DNA from: Meira nashicola
Lineage: Eukaryota > Basidiomycota > Exobasidiomycetes > Exobasidiales > Brachybasidiaceae
DNA length: 64,000 nucleotides
NCBI GenBank assembly: GCA_001600355.1
Contig: BCJU01000003.1
Span: 372,001 to 436,000 of the forward strand
Direction: 5' to 3'
Shown here: in pieces, positions 10,724 to 19,726 of the stretch
Layout: every line of letters starts with the position of its first letter
How positions within the stretch are numbered: position 1 is the stretch's first letter
Notes under the pieces: model-generated
Databases searched by the model: none
What the model was told of the DNA's origin: nothing
Seen by the model: only the letters and a program-made list of their open reading frames with translations
Made by a program: the position numbers and the translations under genes

Positions 10724-13231
10724 CTATGACTTTGAGCTAATCATTTTTCCATTTTTGATCGTAACAATAAATTTACCTTTTAGAGTTTCAACATCCGAAC
10801 TTGAACCACTCCAAAAAGTAAATTCTCCATCTGGCATGACAAACTTTTGTTGAACGACATCCCAATAACTCATATCTCTACGTGTGATTTTGAATTGAAC
10901 ATTTTCTGATTGATTTGGTTTAATCGGTCCAACTTTTTCGAATCCAACTAATTGACGAATCGGAATGTCGGGTAATGAATCGGATTTTGGGAAGCCGATG
11001 TACAATTGACTAACTTCTTTTCCAGAGATAGAAGATCCCGTATTCTTGATAGAAGTGGATAGAGAAACAACATAATTCCATAAACTTGATTCTCCACCAA
11101 CAGAAGTATTATGTGAAACTTCAGTTGGATAAGCAGAATTATCGGTAATTGCTTTTGCTTTAAGTTGATCGGAATGTTGAAAAGATGTATATGAAATTCC
11201 ATGACCGAAATGAATCAAAGGTTTAACATTCTTTTTATCATAGTAACGATAATCGATAAAAACTCCTTCATCAAATGAAACGGGAATTTGATTATCCGAA
11301 TTCATTTCACGAACGACTGGCAAATAATTCGAAGAATCGTTACGTGAAAGGATTGTATATGGCATCTTACCAGAAGGAATAACATTTCCATATAAAACAT
11401 CCGCTAACGTATTTCCAGATTCTTGTCCAGGCAAATGTGGAAATACTAAAGCTGTAACGTTTGGATGATTGAACCAATCGTCCATATAAATTGCACCAAC
11501 TGTATGTACGATAACGATTGTATTATTTGAACTTGAAGCAACTTTTTTAATCAATTCATTCCCATTTGATTCTAATTCTAAATCTGTTCGATCAGAATCT
11601 TCCCCTGAACGTGCTTGAACGAAGACTAAAGATGCATCTGCTTGACCGGCAAATTGTTGAATCAATTTACCATTTTGACCTTCAAGATCTGTATCGATCA
11701 AATTACTTTGAATTGCACTACCATATTCACGTGTTAGATCAGTCAAACCTTGTAATGGATCGATCAAATAAGGGAAATATCCTGCACCCGATCCCCATCC
11801 CATAGCATTGGTTCCATTGTTTGTACTATTACCAGGACATAAATTTGATCCTGCACCGATCCAAAGTTGACAACCATTTATTCCCATAGGATTCGGTCCT
11901 GCATCATCACCGAACACTGCAATTCTTGCTTTCTTGCTTAGAGGCAAACCTGTTCCTTTCACATCTTTACGGCTTGCAATGTATCCTTGTGGACCATAAT
12001 CATTTTCTTTGCGATGATTAAAGATTAATGTGATAGCTTCTTCATTGATTTGTTTTGCAGTATTTCGGGCCTCTTCCGTTTGAACATTCACATGTTCATT
12101 GACGATACTGCCATTCAAATAAGTACTTTGATAGCTATCCTTATAACTCACTTTTGGATATCCTTCATCTTGACCGTAATAATAATATTGTGTCAAAAAT
12201 CGTTCGACAGCATTATTCAAACGTTTGATTGGAATACTTCCGTCATTTACTGCATCAATTACAGCTTGTCCAGTTACCAAATTACGGTAACCACCTGTAG
12301 TTGCTCCACCCGGCATCGTAACATCAACTCCAGCATTATGAGCAGAAGAAGCATTAAAGACTGCCGACCAATCCGAGACAACAAAACCTTGAAAATTAAG
12401 CTCTTGCTTTAAAATCTCATTCAAGACTTTATCATTTTCACAGCCTTGCGTTCCGTTAATTTGATTGTATACACACATGATTGCACCCGTTCCTGCTCGT
12501 ACCGCATTCATGAAGGGTTTAAGATATAATTCATGTAAGGTACGATCACTTAAATCAGCACTATAAGTATTGATCGTATTGTTGATAGGATTCAAAGTGA
12601 ATTGGTCATCTGCTGCATAAAGTTGTCTAAACGTTTCTTGTTCGTAAGCGAGAAAATGTTTTGAAGTAGCAATGACACCTTGTGATTGAATGCCTTTAAC
12701 AGTTGCATAAGCTGCTTCACCTACCAAAAAAGGATCTAATCCGAAACCTTCCCAATTTCTACCTTGAAAAACGCTTCTTCCTAATGGACCTCCAGTAACG
12801 GGACCCAAAAGTACATTTATACCTTTTCCCTTGAATTCAGCAGCCATTACTTCACCTCTTTTTTCCATCAAATTTCGATTGAAAGTTGCACCTGTGGTGA
12901 TACCGGCAGGAAATACTGTAACGAAATCCGAAGCACGTACTCCTGTTGGACCATCTTGAAAGCATAATTCTGGAATACCAAAACGTTCAACTCTACCAAG
13001 AGTACCTTCACATCTACCAACACTACCAATTCCACCTGTCAAATTTGCTTTTTCGGGTAACGTTAATTGTGAAACGATCGATTGTGCTTTTGAAACGGCT
13101 GATTGCCAATCTCGTCCATTTTTTGATCCTCTAGCAACATTTTGCGTACTTGCTGCAAAGGTGTTCGTCACTATCAAAATTGAAAATACGATCAATGTAT
13201 GCCAATAGGGTATACTCCACTTTCCATTCAT
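10724..13231 (-). CDS. Secreted GH3 beta-glucosidase, copy 2
   Basis: Paralogue of the neighbouring GH3 gene, also 835 residues and intronless, beginning at an unambiguous ATG at 13231. Signal peptide MNGKWSIPYWHTLIVFSILIV... precedes a mature enzyme. The nucleophile Asp is in VVSDW (residue 287) and the probable acid/base Glu is in ARSGEDSDR (residue 544); KHFLAYEQE is also kept. The two proteins align without large gaps, differing mostly in surface loops and in many synonymous codons, so the duplication is not very recent. Head-to-tail arrangement with about 540 bases between them indicates tandem duplication. Both copies keep all catalytic marks, so both are probably active, possibly with different regulation or specificity. 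Confidence 0.95.
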   Translation of the reverse strand: MNGKWSIPYWHTLIVFSILIVTNTFAASTQNVARGSKNGRDWQSAVSKAQSIVSQLTLPEKANLTGGIGSVGRCEGTLGRVERFGIPELCFQDGPTGVRASDFVTVFPAGITTGATFNRNLMEKRGEVMAAEFKGKGINVLLGPVTGGPLGRSVFQGRNWEGFGLDPFLVGEAAYATVKGIQSQGVIATSKHFLAYEQETFRQLYAADDQFTLNPINNTINTYSADLSDRTLHELYLKPFMNAVRAGTGAIMCVYNQINGTQGCENDKVLNEILKQELNFQGFVVSDWSAVFNASSAHNAGVDVTMPGGATTGGYRNLVTGQAVIDAVNDGSIPIKRLNNAVERFLTQYYYYGQDEGYPKVSYKDSYQSTYLNGSIVNEHVNVQTEEARNTAKQINEEAITLIFNHRKENDYGPQGYIASRKDVKGTGLPLSKKARIAVFGDDAGPNPMGINGCQLWIGAGSNLCPGNSTNNGTNAMGWGSGAGYFPYLIDPLQGLTDLTREYGSAIQSNLIDTDLEGQNGKLIQQFAGQADASLVFVQARSGEDSDRTDLELESNGNELIKKVASSSNNTIVIVHTVGAIYMDDWFNHPNVTALVFPHLPGQESGNTLADVLYGNVIPSGKMPYTILSRNDSSNYLPVVREMNSDNQIPVSFDEGVFIDYRYYDKKNVKPLIHFGHGISYTSFQHSDQLKAKAITDNSAYPTEVSHNTSVGGESSLWNYVVSLSTSIKNTGSSISGKEVSQLYIGFPKSDSLPDIPIRQLVGFEKVGPIKPNQSENVQFKITRRDMSYWDVVQQKFVMPDGEFTFWSGSSSDVETLKGKFIVTIKNGKMISSKS

Positions 13232-13993
13232 CTTGCAAAAAGTTGTTGAAGGAGGAGAAAAATGTTGGCCTTTTCCAGCCAGCTGTTTTTATACTTTTCA
13301 CATACAATCATCTTTTCCTTATATGACGGAAATCTCTTACACACCGGTAGAAGAATGACGAGAGCAATTGAGTCATTAATGGTCAAATCATATGGAAGAG
13401 ATACACATTAGCGTATACCGGTGTTTTTTCTTGCGACTGCATGATCAAGGCGGGGCCCCGTCATTTTTCGGAGGCATTCTTGTGTAGAAAGCATGGAATA
13501 ATGCTGCATGTATCTCAAATTCATTTTTTTGCCCATGGAACATCTGTATCTTATGTAAAGAAGAAAAATATGTGGGGATCAAGGATGGGGTGGGGAAGGG
13601 AAAGAAGCCATTCTACATGCTGTTCACACTAAACCTTTCCCCCACCACGCTAAGGTATTCTTCTCGTGCGTTTAGGCTAAAGCAAGCCAAAGTTGCCGGT
13701 TGCCGGTTCCCGGTCCCCGGTAAGCTATTGAACACTTGCCAACCAAATGAACATTACTTGTCACTGATTGATTACGCGTAGTAGTCACTAATAGGCTGCC
13801 AACTTGATCTATCTTACAACAGCAGGATCAGGTCAAGCTCGCTCAAGCAGGCATTCTTTCTCCGATCAATTCGTATACAGATGGCATGGTAACCACCACA
13901 GCAACCACCATCATCGAGAGCGAATCGAGATCATGCTTCGCGGAGACTTGTTGAATGACGTGACACGTATACGTATATGCATACATGCATACA
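13232..13993. other. Promoter of GH3 copy 2 and flank of the inverted repeat
   Basis: A TATAAAAA box reads on the minus strand at 13293-13286, 62 bases before the GH3 ATG. Further left-to-right there is a GCCGGTTGCCGGTTCCCGG direct repeat near 13696-13716, ACGCGT near 13775 and a GTATACGTATATGCATAC alternating tract near 13967-13985, just outside the repeat boundary. No gene seen. Confidence 0.55.
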
Positions 13994-14319
13994 TAGCGCA
14001 CCGATTGTGTTGTCTGCTTATTTAATCTATTGTACCTACGACCAACAACAGAGTTCCAATGAAAATGTCAATCGGGACTTGTCCAATGTGTTACTGAATC
14101 CTATCCGCGATGCAGAGGTCAGCGAACGTGAGCAACAGATTTAAGTGATATTGATCGATATATGCTACTGTCTAGCCTGCGGAAGGTATTGGTTCCTGCT
14201 CTTTCATTTTCGATATGGTTCTTTGGATGATCACATCTTCATCGGCCAGACTACGTTTCATCCTATTAGACAGTCGACGCTTTTGCAGGATGTGCACGCT
14301 GGCAGGGCAGGGCAGGCAG

Positions 14320-14619
14320 GCTTGTTTAGAGGGAGAATTGATTTTGCCTGTTTCATTGGATGGGCCAGTGAGTGATGAATTTGGTACTGTCGGATGAACC
14401 GGATCAGCAACAAGGTTGATAGGTATCGATTGACGAAAAGCATATAGCCCACCAGTAAGCTTAGCTTGGGCTTGTTTATAGGGAAATTGATTTTGCCTTT
14501 GGTGCATTGGTTGGGACAGCAAGTGTTCCATCGGGTACTGTCGGATGGACTGTATGAGCGGCAAGGTTGATGGCTGCCAATTGACGGAAAAACATATAGC
14601 CCATCAGTAAGCTCAAGTT
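14320..14619 (+). repeat. Direct duplication of about 150 bases inside the left arm
   Basis: Unit 1 (about 14320-14469) and unit 2 (about 14470-14619) both run from GCTTGTTTA through ATTGATTTTGCCT, GGTACTGTCGGATG, CAAGGTTGAT and CATATAGCCC to CAGTAAGCT. They differ at many positions. The right arm has only one such unit, so copy number differs between the arms. Confidence 0.8.
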
Positions 14620-14824
14620 GAAGTTTGTTCACAGTTCTACACACAGAAGCCAATCGCATAAATGAAATTCAATAAAACCCATTCTCGCATCCCTAACTTC
14701 TACTTTCTTCCCGCCATCATTAAAAATCATCCTTTTTTTGAGACATCGTCCACTCGAACTATACTTCGCTTTACCGCACACTTCATTACCATCTTCTTCT
14801 GTCATCAGACTACATCTTCCAAAC

Positions 14825-15898
14825 ATGTTCATCTTCATTTCTCACGACGTGATCCTTCAAATCTGCGATGCAGTCAACTTTATGTATCGCAAAGTTCAAG
14901 ACTTTTTCAAAGTCGCTTCAAAACCATTTGCTACTCAAGAAGTCACAGCAAACGCAACAGTTCCACAACAACAACAAGATTTGCCAGATTCGTTCCCCAA
15001 AAGTACAGCAGACAAGATGCTCGTACAATTTGTTGCGCTTTCCATCAAAGTTCAAGCAACAATCAAATTCGTTTACCATGAAACGAACAAACTTACGATT
15101 TGGGATCGAGTAGGCAATCTGAACTCTCTGTGCAAGGTAATTGGTGTCCAATCGATCTGTTTCGCAATCAATCACATGAAAATCAAGCAATTCTTCTTGC
15201 TTTCCAACGCAATGGATTTGAACTACACAACAAACTCATCTTCGAAGAAGAAAACAACATCTTTGTGCAAAAGCNTTCCTTCTTTTCTCGCTTCTTTCGC
15301 TGTTTGGTATCAAGNTTTCATCAAGTATGATCAAGTACACCGTTTGCTGTTGTCGTACGATCAATGTATGCGCATTTCTGTTGATCATTTCCAGCAAGCC
15401 GATATGAAACCTCAACGTCAATTCANCATTACCAAAAGTGGAGAACGTGTCAATCATGAAACTGGTCTGATCATTGCCGGTCAAGCAGGAAGAAATTGTC
15501 AACATGCACAATCAAACAATCAGAGTAAGTACAGTCAATCAACATTCGCCGATCAACTAACATTTGTCAAACAGCCAGCATTCGCCAATCAATCAACACT
15601 TGCCAATCAATCAGCATTCACCAATCAATCAACATTCAACAATCAATCAGCATTCACCAATCAATCAACAATCACCAATCGATCAGCATTCACCAATCAA
15701 TCAACACTTGCCAATCATCCAGCATTCGACAATCATCCAGCATTCACCAATCATCCAGCATTTGTCATTCAATCAACATTCGTCAATCAATCAACAATCA
15801 TCAATCATCGACATTCGATAAATCAACATTCTTTCCAAACCGCTTTTCAATATCAAGATTTCTACAATCGCCAGGTGATTCCAATCAAAGTCTTCTGA
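14825..15898 (+). CDS. Unknown repeat-borne ORF, left copy
   Basis: Open from ATG 14825 (MFIFISHDVILQICDAVNF) to a stop at 15898, about 357 codons, no family recognised. The first 104 codons (to LCK at 15136) are almost identical to the right-arm copy: by eye three base differences, two of them silent, while flanks diverge more, which suggests protein constraint. At 15137 a possible donor (AAG|GTAATTGG) and a CAAG acceptor at 15187 would remove a 51-base in-frame intron. Another donor-like GTAAGTAC follows CAATCAGA near 15522 and is matched in the right arm, so the downstream Asn/Gln/Ser repeats could be intronic rather than coding. Ambiguous bases at 15275, 15315 and 15426 weaken the frame. 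Possibly a pseudogene. Confidence 0.4.
   Translation: MFIFISHDVILQICDAVNFMYRKVQDFFKVASKPFATQEVTANATVPQQQQDLPDSFPKSTADKMLVQFVALSIKVQATIKFVYHETNKLTIWDRVGNLNSLCKVIGVQSICFAINHMKIKQFFLLSNAMDLNYTTNSSSKKKTTSLCKSXPSFLASFAVWYQXFIKYDQVHRLLLSYDQCMRISVDHFQQADMKPQRQFXITKSGERVNHETGLIIAGQAGRNCQHAQSNNQSKYSQSTFADQLTFVKQPAFANQSTLANQSAFTNQSTFNNQSAFTNQSTITNRSAFTNQSTLANHPAFDNHPAFTNHPAFVIQSTFVNQSTIINHRHSINQHSFQTAFQYQDFYNRQVIPIKVF
15533..15830 (+). repeat. 18-base minisatellite CCAATCAATCAACATTCA
   Basis: About fifteen imperfect 18-base units alternate between CAATCAATCAACATT and CAATCAATCAGCATT types, some with CAATCATCCAGCATT. In the ORF frame they read as hexapeptides such as TNQSTF and TNQSAF. Because 18 is a multiple of three, expansion keeps the frame. 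Confidence 0.9.
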
Positions 15899-16144
15899 TC
15901 AAATATGCAAGCAAGCAAAGGAGCGAGCAAGGTAAGTAAGCGATCACGGTAAGTAAGCAAGCGACCATGGTAAGTATACAGTCTGGTCATCGGTGATCCA
16001 GAGCACCTCTTGAATGAAAGGTCTATGACGGCATCTTCTGTGCTCGAAGATGTTTGATGGGCCGAGTAAAACGGAGTGGGTCATTGTGTCAGACTGAGAA
16101 GGGTGATCTAGGCTGGATATCATCTCCGATGTATTCATGACGAA

Positions 16145-16169
16145 NNNNNNNNNNNNNNNNNNNNNNNNN
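16145..16169. other. Assembly gap of 25 N
   Basis: A run of N inside the left repeat arm, exactly where the two arms stop and resume being alignable. The true missing length is unknown. Confidence 0.99.
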
Positions 16170-16209
16170 AAAACCCAAAATCAATCTGAAAGGTGCCCCT
16201 GGGTTTTTC

Positions 16210-16246
16210 CCTGGGCTCTGGGCTCTAAGGAGCTCGGAAGCCCAGG
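16210..16246. repeat. Imperfect hairpin beside a T-rich tract, left arm
   Basis: CCTGGGCT at 16210-16217 is complementary to AGCCCAGG at 16239-16246, with a GAGCTC-like core between, followed by a T-rich tract. The same hairpin appears inverted at 47956-47992 in the right arm. Confidence 0.7.
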
Positions 16247-16650
16247 TTTTTTTGATTTTTTTTTGCTGACTAAGCAACTTATGTAATCACTACTCACTAC
16301 AAGCAATTTAATACAATATTATTTAATCAATCACCTGACCTGCCTGCCTAGAATACTAGAATAATAAGTCTCACCAAGGTACTCTAATAATAATAATAAT
16401 CATACTTAGTCATTGATGCATTTCATCTTCTTCATACCATATGTTGGTGAATGATAATATTAGCTAAATTATGTATTATATCAATCAACCGTGATCAAAC
16501 AAAGAAAAGGTAAAGGATGAAATTGATAATGTCCCGTGTGTATATGTGGGTATACCGACAACAAGGAGACAGAGGAATGAAGAGTTAATGAAAGGATTCT
16601 AATGAGACATCAAAGTTGAAACTGTCCATAGTTAGTTAAAGAGATCGCTC

Positions 16651-17130
16651 TCAAATATGTTCATCTTCCGGTTTGAGATGATAGAAACCTTTTTGCCATG
16701 GTTTGCAGATTGGTGGCTTCGGTGGTGGCTTTGGGCACACTTTTTGATGAGGATGTTTTGATTTCTTGGGAGGCTTAGGGCAATACCATTGTGGTGGTGG
16801 TGGTCTACAGCCATGAGGTGGTACTGGACAACCTTTTAGTGGAGGAGGTGGACAACCAGGAAGACGATAATCTGGTGGAAGATGATGAACACATTGATGC
16901 CAAGTGAATCCATAAGGTTTTTGATTATTAGAAAAGTAAGCCAAAACGGATACTTGTGCTTCAACATCTAATTTGATAAATTCTTCAACGAAAACTTTAA
17001 TTGAAACGGTAATTTGACCTGCTGCTTGGAAATCGAATCCATCACGTTGGACAAGACTTGCAGAATTTGTGCTTGAAGTTAAGCAAAGAGCAATTAAGCC
17101 CATCATTGAAAGATAACGAAAAGCAATCAT
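16651..17130 (-). CDS. Small secreted Cys/Pro-rich protein, paralogue A
   Basis: 159 residues, intronless, from ATG at 17130. Family not recognised. The first about 24 residues (MIAFRYLSMMGLIALCLTSS...) are a signal peptide. A short helical-looking domain with Val/Ile/Phe spacing follows (about residues 35-80). Then comes a Pro-rich region with seven cysteines spaced through LPGCPPPPLKGC, PHGCRPPPPQWYC, VCPKPPPKPPIC, ending in CKPWQKGFYHLKPEDEHI. All seven cysteines are conserved in paralogue B 0.9 kb away. The size, secretion signal and paired cysteines resemble fungal secreted effectors or cell-wall proteins; that role is inference. Base use resembles its neighbours. It lies only 240 bases inside the left arm of the inverted repeat. 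Confidence 0.85.
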   Translation of the reverse strand: MIAFRYLSMMGLIALCLTSSTNSASLVQRDGFDFQAAGQITVSIKVFVEEFIKLDVEAQVSVLAYFSNNQKPYGFTWHQCVHHLPPDYRLPGCPPPPLKGCPVPPHGCRPPPPQWYCPKPPKKSKHPHQKVCPKPPPKPPICKPWQKGFYHLKPEDEHI

Positions 17131-18032
17131 TTTTCTCGTGGAAAGGTGAAGAACTTGAGGAATGGTAGAATGTTATGGGGAGGGGAGATTAATTCTTACA
17201 AGCTATACTTGCTTTAAATAGTTATTGATATACATTTTTTATCAATGAAGAAATTTCAAAAGCGGGTGAGATATTTTTGATTGAAATAGCAACGGAATAG
17301 TGCAATCTGTTTCCGAAATGACAACCATTAGAACAGAGTGCAGTTGACTGAAGAAGTGGGAGTGAAGTGGAAAGAAGGATTCCGTAACCGAAAATTCCGA
17401 TGAAATGGCCCCCTGTTCTTTCTCGCTCCAGCGTTTTGTACAAATAGGAGCAACGGCGCAGGTTATCCGGTCAACAAATGAACACGGATACATTTATAGA
17501 TCCAACGTAGATAAATTAATATCTTTTTTTTTTGTTCCATCCCAGAATTCTTTCCATGAATATTTTCGAAGATCTATTTCTTACTCTCCTGTTTGGCCTC
17601 AAGAGCGAGATCTTACATTCAGGCTTTAATGAGTTGGTGGATAAGTACTCCCTTCTTCACTTAAATGTTCCTGTCATAGCTTCTGAGATGTTGCGTGCTG
17701 ACGCCTATGAGTATCGCGTCTATCCCAAGTGATCCAGTCAAGTTACGGTAGACTAATGTTTGATGACAAGATTAATGAAGAGAATAATGAATCTTTTATG
17801 AAGTCAGCTTTTTCAAGAGTTGAATTTGAATTTCATTCGTTTCATTATTTTTAATGAGATTTAGAAGACTGTATACGTCTATCTACGAACAAAAAGTGGC
17901 CTTGAAGATGAAGACCTTAGAAGACATGAGTGTGTTATGCCAGATTTGAATTATGCTTGATGAGATTCGCTGACTTCCAAGAATCAAGTTGGAATTGTCC
18001 AAATTGTCCATGCATCACGCAGTTTTCTGAAC
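17131..18032. other. Intergenic region between the two secreted-protein paralogues
   Basis: About 0.9 kb, AT-rich, containing the promoter of paralogue A and the 3' region of paralogue B. No supportable gene; short frames around 17222-17732 have no recognisable content. Confidence 0.6.
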
Positions 18033-18542
18033 TCAAATATGTTCATATTCCGGCTTGAGATGATAAAAGCCTTTTTGCCATGGCTTGCAAATTGGTGGTT
18101 TGGGTGGTGGCTTTGGGCAATTTTTGTGCGAACCTTTTGATTTCTTGTGATTGTGCTTTGGACAATACCATTGCGGTGGTGGTGGTCTACAACCTTGTGG
18201 TGGTTTAGGGCAACCTTTATGTGGTGGCGGAGGCGGACAACCAGGAAGACGAAAGTTTGATGAAAAATATGGAAAACATTCTTCCCAAGAAAATCCAAAA
18301 GGTTTTGTATGTTCTTTGAAAAAATCTAAAACGGTTCTTTGTTGATGTTCATTCAACTTTTCAAATTCTTTAATGAATTCGGGAATGGAAATGGTTACCT
18401 CTACTTGACCTTCTGTTTCGATCTCTTTCTTTGGTGGTGTACGAACTTCCATGGGAGAGGAGAGGCTAGCACAATTTGTACTTGTCACCAAGAAGAAAGC
18501 CGCAAAGCTGATCAATGCCACCAAATAACGAAAAGCGACCAT
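18033..18542 (-). CDS. Small secreted Cys/Pro-rich protein, paralogue B
   Basis: 169 residues, intronless, from ATG at 18542. Same architecture as paralogue A: signal peptide (MVAFRYLVALISFAAFFLVTS), a linker with acidic and Lys residues, an alpha-helical-looking part (IPEFIKEFEKLNEHQQRTVLDF), then the Pro/Cys region with the seven conserved cysteines in EECFP, LPGC, KGC, QGCRPPPPQWYC, NCPKPPPKPPIC and the nearly invariant end CKPWQKGFYHLKPEYEHI. The N-terminal third has diverged much more than the Cys/Pro part, which argues that the C-terminal module is the functional core. It is a tandem duplicate in the same direction. Extracellular or wall location is inferred from the signal peptide; the function is unknown. 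Confidence 0.85.
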   Translation of the reverse strand: MVAFRYLVALISFAAFFLVTSTNCASLSSPMEVRTPPKKEIETEGQVEVTISIPEFIKEFEKLNEHQQRTVLDFFKEHTKPFGFSWEECFPYFSSNFRLPGCPPPPPHKGCPKPPQGCRPPPPQWYCPKHNHKKSKGSHKNCPKPPPKPPICKPWQKGFYHLKPEYEHI

Positions 18543-19142
18543 TGTGCCTTGTCTAGGATGAGAAGGTGAGAAAAGGGAAAGGGTGAGATGATGGTTGAGA
18601 TGGGAATAAATAAGAGCAAAGAAGTTTCTTTCTTAAAGGAACAAAGCAGAGTCCATGTCTCTCTCAAAAGATTTGATTTGAACACCAAATTTAAACGGAA
18701 GAACTACCTGGACGAGGCGCCTGAATTCCGTCGTCCGCGATATATCGAGCGGTCAAAAGGAAGAATGAATGCATAAATGCCAAAATACGCATTGATTTGG
18801 GAAGAAAAAAAAAGAATCCAGACTTGTCAAATCAATCGCCGAAGCTTCCGTGTCCGCATGCTCCTTTGTGATTCGAACAATGTGCTTTTCGGAGGAAAAG
18901 CCGGATGAGTGCACTTTTAGTTTACCCGAGAAATGATCTAGTAATCGAAAGTTGAACTGAAAATCATCTTTGCTTCGATTGCCGAGTCACAATTCTTCAT
19001 TCCGGAATACAATTTTATTCAAATAAAAAGACAAGGGAGTGGTGAATGCTTACAGAATCAGCATAGCATAAGCTGAGCAATTTGGGTGATTGAAGCCTAT
19101 TGAGGTGCTGTTGTAAAAAGAGGTGGAATAAGGGAATACACT
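18543..19142. other. Intergenic region upstream of secreted paralogue B
   Basis: About 0.6 kb containing the promoter of paralogue B and the 3' side of the next gene. No gene seen. Confidence 0.6.
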
Positions 19143-19726
19143 CTACTTTTTGCCAGTTTGTTCGCGAGCCTTTTGGGTGGCCAAGTATCTGTTAGAGAGA
19201 AAGTGAGCTTTTGTCAGCATACCATACAATGTTTATTTATATCTTTCATTCCTTTTTCATACTCACGCTTCACCACCGAACAAAGACAAAACACCAACAG
19301 ATACAGCGCTAACCAAACGTCTGTCCCATGACTTAACTTCGTTTTGATTATTGTATGCAAAGATACCGACACCTGCAACTAAAGCGACGTTGATGAGACC
19401 TAGAGTAGGTAACCAATACTTTGGATCGCTTGAAAAAGTTGTCCAATATTTAGAAACTTGTTTGCTTGTATCATCGTATGCTTTGTGAGCTTTCTTTTCA
19501 CCACGCTTAGCTGCATCAGCTGCTCTGCCTTCTAATTCTTTGGCTTCTGCTACTCCCTTTTCATAAGCATCTTTTAAGTTACTTTGAGCTTCGTTCTTTG
19601 CCTTGTTGGCATCCTTTTGCAAATCTCTAAATTGGGAAATAGATAAGAGCGGAAAAGGTTAGAAGAGACTGCTGATGAAATGATTAAATGCATCTTGATT
19701 ACTCACTGTTGTGTTTGTGCAGACAT
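19143..19726 (-). CDS. Small membrane protein resembling mitochondrial outer-membrane OM14, three exons
   Basis: About 141 residues. Exon 1 19726-19707 (MSAQTQ), intron 19706-19627, exon 2 19626-19267, intron 19266-19189, exon 3 19188-19143 (...AYLATQKAREQTGKK). Both introns have GTGAGT donors and AG acceptors and the phases match. The N-terminal half is a charged, Ala/Lys/Glu-rich amphipathic helix. Then follow two likely membrane segments, WLPTLGLINVALVAGVGIFAY and LVSAVSVGVLSLFGGEAYLA, and a basic tail. This layout resembles the fungal outer mitochondrial membrane protein OM14 as I recall it, including the Gly-Phe/Gly-Gly-Glu-Ala-Tyr region; the resemblance is by pattern only, so the family call is tentative. 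Confidence 0.7.

Larger units (their letters stand above)
13994..16411 (+). repeat. Left arm of a large inverted repeat
   Basis: This segment matches the reverse complement of 47801-49634 over most of its length. Shared blocks, read on the plus strand here, are: the outer edge from TAGCGCACCGATTGTG; the block around 14650-15180 including the ORF start; and the inner block 16170-16411 (AAAACCCAAAATCAATC through the CCTGGGCT hairpin to CATACTTAGTC). The middle differs because each arm has its own tandem expansions. It contains a 25-base N gap and three single N. There are no obvious terminal inverted repeats, target duplications or transposase. The type of element is unknown: a non-autonomous element, a dispersed gene-bearing repeat, or a segmental duplication. 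Confidence 0.85.

Noticed and set aside
14172..14659. Minus-strand frames in the left repeat arm
   Set aside because: They arise from the duplicated 150-base unit, differ in frame between units, and have no start context or protein-like pattern kept in the right arm.
15533..15830. CRISPR array
   Set aside because: The repeats are contiguous 18-base units without unique spacers, in a eukaryotic genome.
13994..16411. Transposon with terminal inverted repeats or LTRs
   Set aside because: No terminal inverted repeats, target duplications, transposase, integrase or reverse transcriptase could be seen in either arm; left as an unclassified repeat.
17222..17732. Short frames between the two secreted paralogues as a third paralogue
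   Set aside because: None shows a signal peptide, the Cys/Pro module or the conserved C-terminal motif.
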